NCBI GenBank assembly: GCA_045837725.1
Contig: JBEWZL010000109.1
Coordinates: 186,001 to 250,000 of the forward strand
DNA: 64,000 nucleotides
Origin: Vermamoeba vermiformis
Lineage: Eukaryota > Tubulinea > Echinamoebida
Direction of reading: 5' to 3'
Shown here: in pieces, positions 58,409-64,000 of the stretch
How positions within the stretch are numbered: the stretch's first letter is position 1
Layout of the letters: each line of letters begins with the position of its first letter
Notes under the pieces: model-generated
Databases searched by the model: none
What the model saw: the letters and a program-made list of their open reading frames with translations, nothing else
Told to the model about the DNA's origin: nothing
Position numbers and translations under genes: made by a program

Positions 58409-61400
58409 TGGTCGGTGCTGTCAGCAAGTTGCTGCCAGTCCTCAGCTTCAGCAACAAGTTCTTTGGCCTCAGACTTCTGTTCTTTTGGCTCAGCAGAGTC
58501 TTGCAAGCTCAATTCGACCGCTTTCTTGACTTGATCGTCTTCATATTCCCACGCAAAATCGACCTTTTCAGGGTTAGTCGGTGTGGTGTAGTTCTTGGAC
58601 GCAACTTGATCGAGAACTTTGAACGGGTTGTTGTCCGTTTCCCAAGGCTTGGGTTGTACTTGAGCTACAGGTGGAGACTTGGGCTTGGCAGCCTTGCTGT
58701 AAGTGGGAGCTGAGAGCACGAGCTGGTCTTGATCGGGATTGATGTCGTGATAGTATTTGACTTTAAATGCACCGCCGTTGAGTTGGTTCATGGCTTGGCG
58801 GGCAATGTGCTCGTCGTCAAACACCGCGAGACAGTTGCTGTCGTCAATCCAGTGCAAGGTGTATTGACCGTTGAACGGCGACAAGAAGGCAATCATGTGC
58901 TCGGTCTTGACATTGGCAGTCAAGTCGTAGAGATGCAGAGCACACGAGGCATTGGGCGATATGGTCATCTTGTTGATGCCAGCAGCCACTGACAACAACA
59001 CTGAAGGCACGCGTGAGTCCTTGCGCTTGACCACTTGCACAGAGCGTTGAGGCTCGCGGTCCACAGATTCACTGTCCATGTGATACTCTTCAGCGAGATC
59101 GTGGACGAGTTTGCGTTGAATGCGGTCCATAGGCAAGAATTGGAATCTGAGCGTGGTACTGCGCGCCATGAACTCCTCAAGTTGTTTCTCGACTCTGCGC
59201 ACGAATTGAGGACAGGCCTTGGCCATTTGCTTCATGCTGTCAGAGTAGTTGGGAGGGGGATAAGAGCCTGCTGAAAGTTTGCCAAAGGCTTCGGCAAGCT
59301 TCTTGTTGCGCTTTTCGAGTTCACAGACTTCATTGCACTGCAGTGAACGGCGGTCCTTGGTGGTGTAACAAGGCACTTCAGCGGTGATTCGGCCACAGTC
59401 GCAGGCAATTTTGACTTTTTGATTGCACTGCACGGTAGGACAGGGCTGACCAGGGTGACAAAGTGTAGGGCAGCCGTGACCACAGTCCATGGCAATGTTG
59501 CAGAGTTGACCGCAAGAGGGGCGGTGTGAACCAGACACAGAATCAGTCTGGACCTGGTCTTCGGGCAGTGGCACTTCACACACTCCCGCGTGACAGATGC
59601 GTGAACAATTGTGCAGTCCGCAGTGCATTGGCTTGCCACACAACTTGTTGCACGACACTTCAGTCTTGCTGCACGCCACGTTCTTTACGTAGCAGTGGCC
59701 ACCCATGCAGCGCTTCTCAGTCAAAGCGACGCAAGGAGGACAGTCGCCATAGTGACAGCCGTGAGGCACAGCTTTGTGGCCGCAGGGTTGAGGCTTGGTG
59801 CACGGACGAGTGCAGACTGGTGGTGGGGTACCACAAGCTACAGGGGCTTGGAGCACCGATTTGCCGCATGCACAAGCAACATCATCGAAGATAGCTTCGA
59901 GACATCGCTCACAGCGGCCTTTGTGGCAGTGTGCTTGGCATCGATGCACACCGCAGTTGAGTTTCTTGTTGCAAACGAGCTTGCAAACATGAATGCCATC
60001 GGGATCGTTGGTGTTGCGCATGGCAGGGCAACAGCGCTGCGAGCATTGGTGACGGCCACAAGAACGTAAAATGTGGCAAATTCGATCGCAGCGAATGGTG
60101 TCGTTGAGCTCTTTGATCTTGTCAGGGTACACTTCACCACACACGAATGGCTTGCTGGTGCCACCGCAGCGGCAAGGAACGAGCACTTCTTCGAGACAAG
60201 GCTTGCAAGGTCCGTTGTGACATTGATCTTTGCAGTTGTGTCGTCCGCACTTGAGAAGCTTTCCGCAGACTTGTTTGCATGTTGTGACGGGATCTAAACA
60301 TGATTGGCGGGCAGGAGCTTTGAGACTGGCAAGTGTTGTCTTGCCGCAAGGACATGTCGTGCACAGAGCTGGCTGAAGTGCGCAGGGCTGGCAAGGACCA
60401 ACGTGGCACACGTCTTGGCAGGTGTGATTGCCGCAGTCCAACACGCGCGAGCAGATCTTCTTGCACGAGAAGTAACGTGCGGCACCTTGCGAGTGATCAA
60501 TGAACTCTTCTGAGCCACAGACACGTGTTTCAGTCACTTGGCCGCAGTAACACGTCTGGCTCATGTCTTGAGTGCAGCGCTTGCAGGGACCGTCGTGACA
60601 CACATCACGGCACTGGTGACGACCGCAATTCAACGTCTTGTCGCACACAGCACCGCACGTGCGTCCCTTGTCAATGTCACTGCAGCGCGTGCGATATTCA
60701 GTCTTGCCGCAGTAACAGTGCTTCACGGGACTGTAAGCACTGCATGGCGGACACGGGCCCGGGTGACACAACAAGTTGCAGGGGTGCGGACACTCGGTGC
60801 CTTCGCGTCTCTTGGCACATAATTCACCGCAGCTGTGCGGCAAGTTGTACGGGTCATATTCGGGGTCTTTGGCTTTGCCGCAGAAACAGCGGTATTCAAT
60901 TTCTTTATCGAAATCCGCACGGCATGCTGGGCAACGCCACTTTGCATCTTCTGCGAATGAAAAGAATTGTTAATATCGGAGAATAAATGGAGAATTCAGA
61001 GTTATTGAAATAACAAAAAGTCATGGCGTTACTTACTTTCATTCTCGAGCGACTTCTGGCGCCATCGCTTAATGCAATAAATATGGAAAATCTTATAGCA
61101 GCTTCTGCATGACCATGTTGCGACGTGTCTTTTGACAACTGCCAGAAAAAAGGAGAGTTAGATCTGATATTTTTCCTAAATATTCTAAAAAATCGAGAAA
61201 ATTAATCTGTACGATTCCTTACCTTCACAACAAACCATGCACTCATAAGTATTATTCAGCAACTCGCGAATAATTTTTCCAGACAATTCAGAATAACCTT
61301 CGTATTTTTTCTGAACGTCTTCCTCTTTGACTTGAGGGCGATCATCGTGTTGCATCTTCTTAGGTGCACCACTGCCCATGTCTGACAGATTGGCAAACTT

Positions 61401-61814
61401 CTTAGGCTTAGCCGTCGTTTGCTTTTCCGCCCATGGTTGAACGGCCACGGGTTGATCTGCAGATGCATTATTGGGCTGATTAGAATTTACTGGACGACGC
61501 TTGTTATTGGGATTGGCGGGGTTCTTCTTGGGTTGAGGGTTTCGCTTTTTTTGAGAATTATTGGGATTTTGAGGAGCTTGATCCGCATTGTTAGGATCGG
61601 TGTTTGCATCAGTTCTCTCTTTCTTCTCAAAACGAGGATTGTTGTTATTTGGTCTTGGTTGGTTAGAATTGTTTCGAGGGGAAGGTCGTCGAGCATTGTT
61701 GTTTGGTCTGTTAGTTCTTTGGGTTGGTCTTTGGGGATTAGATCGTGATCCACCGGGATTTGATTGAATTGTTGGTGGGGGTTGACCACTACTACTCGGC
61801 ACGGATGGGTCCAT
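58405..61814 (-). CDS. NFX1: NFX1-type zinc-finger protein with RING and R3H domains
   Basis: Exons 61223-61814, 61037-61138 and 58405-60950 give about 1,079 residues. The N-terminal 190 residues are Asn/Pro/Arg-rich. A RING/PHD-like finger is built across the introns (CMVCCE, CRSCYKIFHIYCIKRW, CPAC). Eight or so NF-X1 zinc fingers follow, of the form CG-H-C-x-x-x-CH-GPC-PC. Then comes an R3H domain (RIQRKLVHDLAEEYHMDSESVD) that binds single-stranded nucleic acid. Family members are nuclear transcription or RNA regulators. Its stop codon overlaps that of INTS8 on the other strand at a TTAA. Confidence 0.93.
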
Positions 61815-61870
61815 CGCTGGTTGCGTGGTGTTCGCTTTTTAAGGGCATAAAAAAAGATGGTTTGGCGATT

Positions 61871-61937
61871 TTAGGGTTTTTATTCGTCCACATTGCGAAT
61901 AAGGCAAGAAATCACGTGACATTTCTAACCACGTGCT
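61871..61937. promoter_or_regulatory. Telo-box and paired CACGTG in NFX1/FAF2 divergent promoter
   Basis: In the 185-bp spacer between start codons: AAACCCTAA on the minus strand at 61871-61879, CACGTG at 61913-61918 and 61930-61935, 17 bp apart. The pattern CACGTGAC then ACCACGTGCT repeats the one at 31359-31378. Confidence 0.5.
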
Positions 61938-61999
61938 GACATAGCTCGCGACTGTCTTCGTGTCAATTTAATTGCGTACTGTACATAGAGAGCATAAAG

Positions 62000-63701
62000 A
62001 TGGAGGTTCAACAAAGGGAGATCCTGGAGAACTTCAAACAAATTAGCGGTGTGCGTAGCGATCAACAAGCGACGGAGATATTACGACGACACAATTGGGA
62101 CCTTGATGTAAATATAATTTATCAATATTGTACCCAACGAGTTTGACTAACACGTCAGCAAACTTTCCAGATTGCTTTGGAAAATACCTTGGTAAATAAT
62201 AATGTAAATACGAACAGAGATAATATTGGCGAGGCAGTATTCGAGGCACAACCCAACAGGTATTAATATCAATATTATCCCATTGTTTAATTCTTTTATA
62301 ACAAATAATAATTTTTGAAAATTTTCTAGAGGTCTGGTAGCTCGCACAATATCAGCTTTTACTTCCCTCTTTGGTAAGAACATTAAATATGACATATTAA
62401 TACCAAATTTATTTATTTGATAATATTAGGCACATTTTTACCTGGCCCAAGAGAAATTACAGATTCGACAATTGCAGCGAATCGTCTAGTCTCATTAATT
62501 GACCGCAAATATGGCAACCAACACCCTCAATTTTTTGTCGGCAGTCACCTGCAGGCATTGCAACGCGGCAAGGACCAATACAAGCTTGTTTTGCTGTACT
62601 TACATTCTGACATCCACGAGGACACGCCGACCTTTTGCAAGTAAGTGAAAATAAATTAATTTATTACCGTGAGAACAATATTTAATGCAAAATAGGGACA
62701 TCCTGTGCCATCCTTCCGTCCGCAATCTGATCGATGACAATTTCATTCTGTGGGGCGGTGACATTCATAATCCCGAGGCTTTTAGAGTACGTATTGAATT
62801 TCAATTTTTATTTTTAATTATTAACAATTAACCCTGCACAGCTTAATACCTTCACTGAGGCCTCGACCTATCCATTCTTCGCAGTCTGCTGTGCCTATCA
62901 AACCACGCCACAATTTCACAATTTGTTAGCACAGCGCGGCATCAATCCGCAGCTCGCGCGACGAATGGGCCTCGTGATCTTTGAGCGCATTGAAGGTGTG
63001 ACTACGAGAGAGGCATTCATTCAAAGTCTCAACGAAGCTCTTGAACGCAATGGTCCTATCTTGGCTGCTGCTCGTGCTGAGATGTACGTAGTAGTCAAAC
63101 TACCACCAAATAGATCACATTACTAATGACTGCGACAGGGAGGAGCGTGAGTCAGAACGCATCTTGCGTGAAGAACAAGACCGTGCCTTTCAAGACGCAC
63201 TGGCCGCTGATCGCGAAAAAGAACAAAAGAAGCGCGAAGAGGAGCTGTTGAGACAACAAGAAGAAGAACGACTGTTGCGCGAACAAGAAGAACTCGCACG
63301 CCAAGAGGAGCTGCGACTACTGGAAGAAGAGCGTCGTCAACAAGAGAAGCAAAAGAAATTGACCGAGCTGCCGCCTGAACCAGTCAAGGGCGAGCCTAAC
63401 ACATCGACCTTTGTCATTCGCTTGACTGACGGGCAAAAGATTCAGCGACGATTCAGATACGAGGACAAGATGGGCGTAAGTAGTGCCTTATTTGGACATT
63501 GGAACACGTGAAAGATTAACACGCTCTTCTCAGCTCGTCTTCGAATTCGTAGCTGCAAAAGACCCTACCACAGAGAAGTACAGCTTGGTGACACATTTCC
63601 CGCGCAAAGCTTACACGGATCCGAACCAGACCGTGAAAGAAGCAGGTTTGACACCTCAAGCACTGTTGTTTGTTGAAGAAGATCTATCAGCTAGCCAATA
63701 A
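62000..63701 (+). CDS. FAF2: UBA-UAS-UBX protein of the FAF2/UBXD8 type
   Basis: Eight exons, 62000-62107, 62171-62259, 62330-62373, 62430-62640, 62696-62786, 62842-63083, 63139-63475 and 63534-63701, give 429 residues. An N-terminal UBA-like helix set (ILENFKQISGV, ILRRHNWDLD) is followed by a thioredoxin-like UAS domain (YKLVLLYLHSDIHEDTPTFCK, NFILWGGDIHNPEAFR, FFAVCCAY), a long charged coiled coil and a C-terminal UBX domain (STFVIRLTDGQKIQRRF, LVTHFPRKAYTD). The UBX domain binds p97/Cdc48. UBXD8 recruits p97 to the Hrd1 ERAD complex, whose core genes are at 3.4-7.2 kb. The hydrophobic hairpin of UBXD8 is short here (GLVARTISAFTSLFGTFLPG). Confidence 0.86.
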
Positions 63702-63776
63702 TGGTGAGCTACTATCGGTGAAGAATTGTACATAATAATAAACTCGTGTCTCGCATTCACAATGAGATTTTATTGA

Positions 63777-64000
63777 TTATATAAACAAAGTTTGTGTGTT
63801 GCTCGCAGCGCCATTGACAGTTGAAATCATGGGCACGCCACTGCTCTCCCAGCTCTTGCTCGGGGTAGCGCTCAAGTCCTTGTTGATCTGCACGGTCAAT
63901 TGATGCACGCCCTTCTTCTTCAACACTTTGCTGACTTGTTTCAACACGACTTGCTCGCTGGCAGTGCTGTCAATCACAATGTGAATGGAGCCAACCCAAT
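63777..64000 (-). CDS. CDF-family zinc transporter, C-terminal part only
   Basis: The frame is open to the right edge. The visible 74 residues read from the edge WVGSIHIVIDSTASEQVVLKQ, then VLKKKGVHQLTVQINKD, the beta-alpha-beta cytosolic domain found at the C-terminus of cation diffusion facilitators (ZnT5/7/Msc2 style), followed by a Ser/Gly-rich tail. The transmembrane part lies outside the window. Convergent with the UBX gene. Confidence 0.75.
   Translation of the reverse strand, partial: WVGSIHIVIDSTASEQVVLKQVSKVLKKKGVHQLTVQINKDLSATPSKSWESSGVPMISTVNGAASNTQTLFI

Overview
The window is gene-dense nuclear DNA of a unicellular eukaryote. I count 35 protein-coding genes in 64 kb, on both strands, mostly split by short GT-AG introns (typically 44-60 bp, with extremes near 35 and 225 bp). 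Spacers between genes are often under 150 bp. Mitochondrial proteins (mS5, MCU, an RNB nuclease), a heterotrimeric G-alpha, Ran, proteasome, Integrator and ERAD genes exclude prokaryotes. The lineage cannot be fixed from sequence alone. An intron-containing single-BLUF photoactivated adenylyl cyclase is a trait I know among eukaryotes from Naegleria (Heterolobosea) and, in multi-BLUF form, Euglena, so a free-living Discoba-like protist is one possibility, not a conclusion. I saw no transposon, virus-like element, tRNA, rRNA or CRISPR array.

Layout. 0-8.4 kb: 3' part of NSUN2, mitochondrial ribosomal protein S5, the convergent ERAD pair SEL1L/HRD3 and HRD1, and proteasome alpha-2. 8.4-18.1 kb: a Tip60-type MYST acetyltransferase, a long Glu/Ala/Lys-rich coiled-coil gene, G-alpha, an RRM/SR/coiled-coil gene and a small nucleolar-type protein. 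18.2-31.3 kb: SCYL1, TRMT2A, an RNB exoribonuclease, a Yak1 kinase and a RING protein. 31.5-43.9 kb: an Sds3-like protein, a small membrane protein, Rpt2, a PH protein, Ran, a small basic protein, a PIH1 protein, PIG-V, a telobox-Myb protein and a small low-complexity protein. 44.2-52.2 kb: MCU, a ureohydrolase-fold protein, a Siva homologue, an LRR protein and the photoactivated cyclase. 52.3-64 kb: an unidentified helical protein, INTS8, NFX1, a UBA/UAS/UBX protein (FAF2/UBXD8) and the 3' end of a CDF zinc transporter.

Functional links. HRD1, SEL1L, FAF2 and two proteasome subunits belong to one pathway, ER-associated degradation. HRD1 and SEL1L are adjacent, and their upstream regions share an 11-bp element with one mismatch. 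The photoactivated cyclase would make cAMP in blue light. The telobox protein gene carries telomere-like sequence in its own first intron.

The most notable unexplained signal is a 12-bp palindrome, TGACACGTGTCA. It occurs seven times exactly, six of them inside short introns, and three one- or two-mismatch relatives are also intronic. Several otherwise intact genes show isolated one-base frame breaks. These may be assembly indels, so the affected reading frames are marked as tentative.
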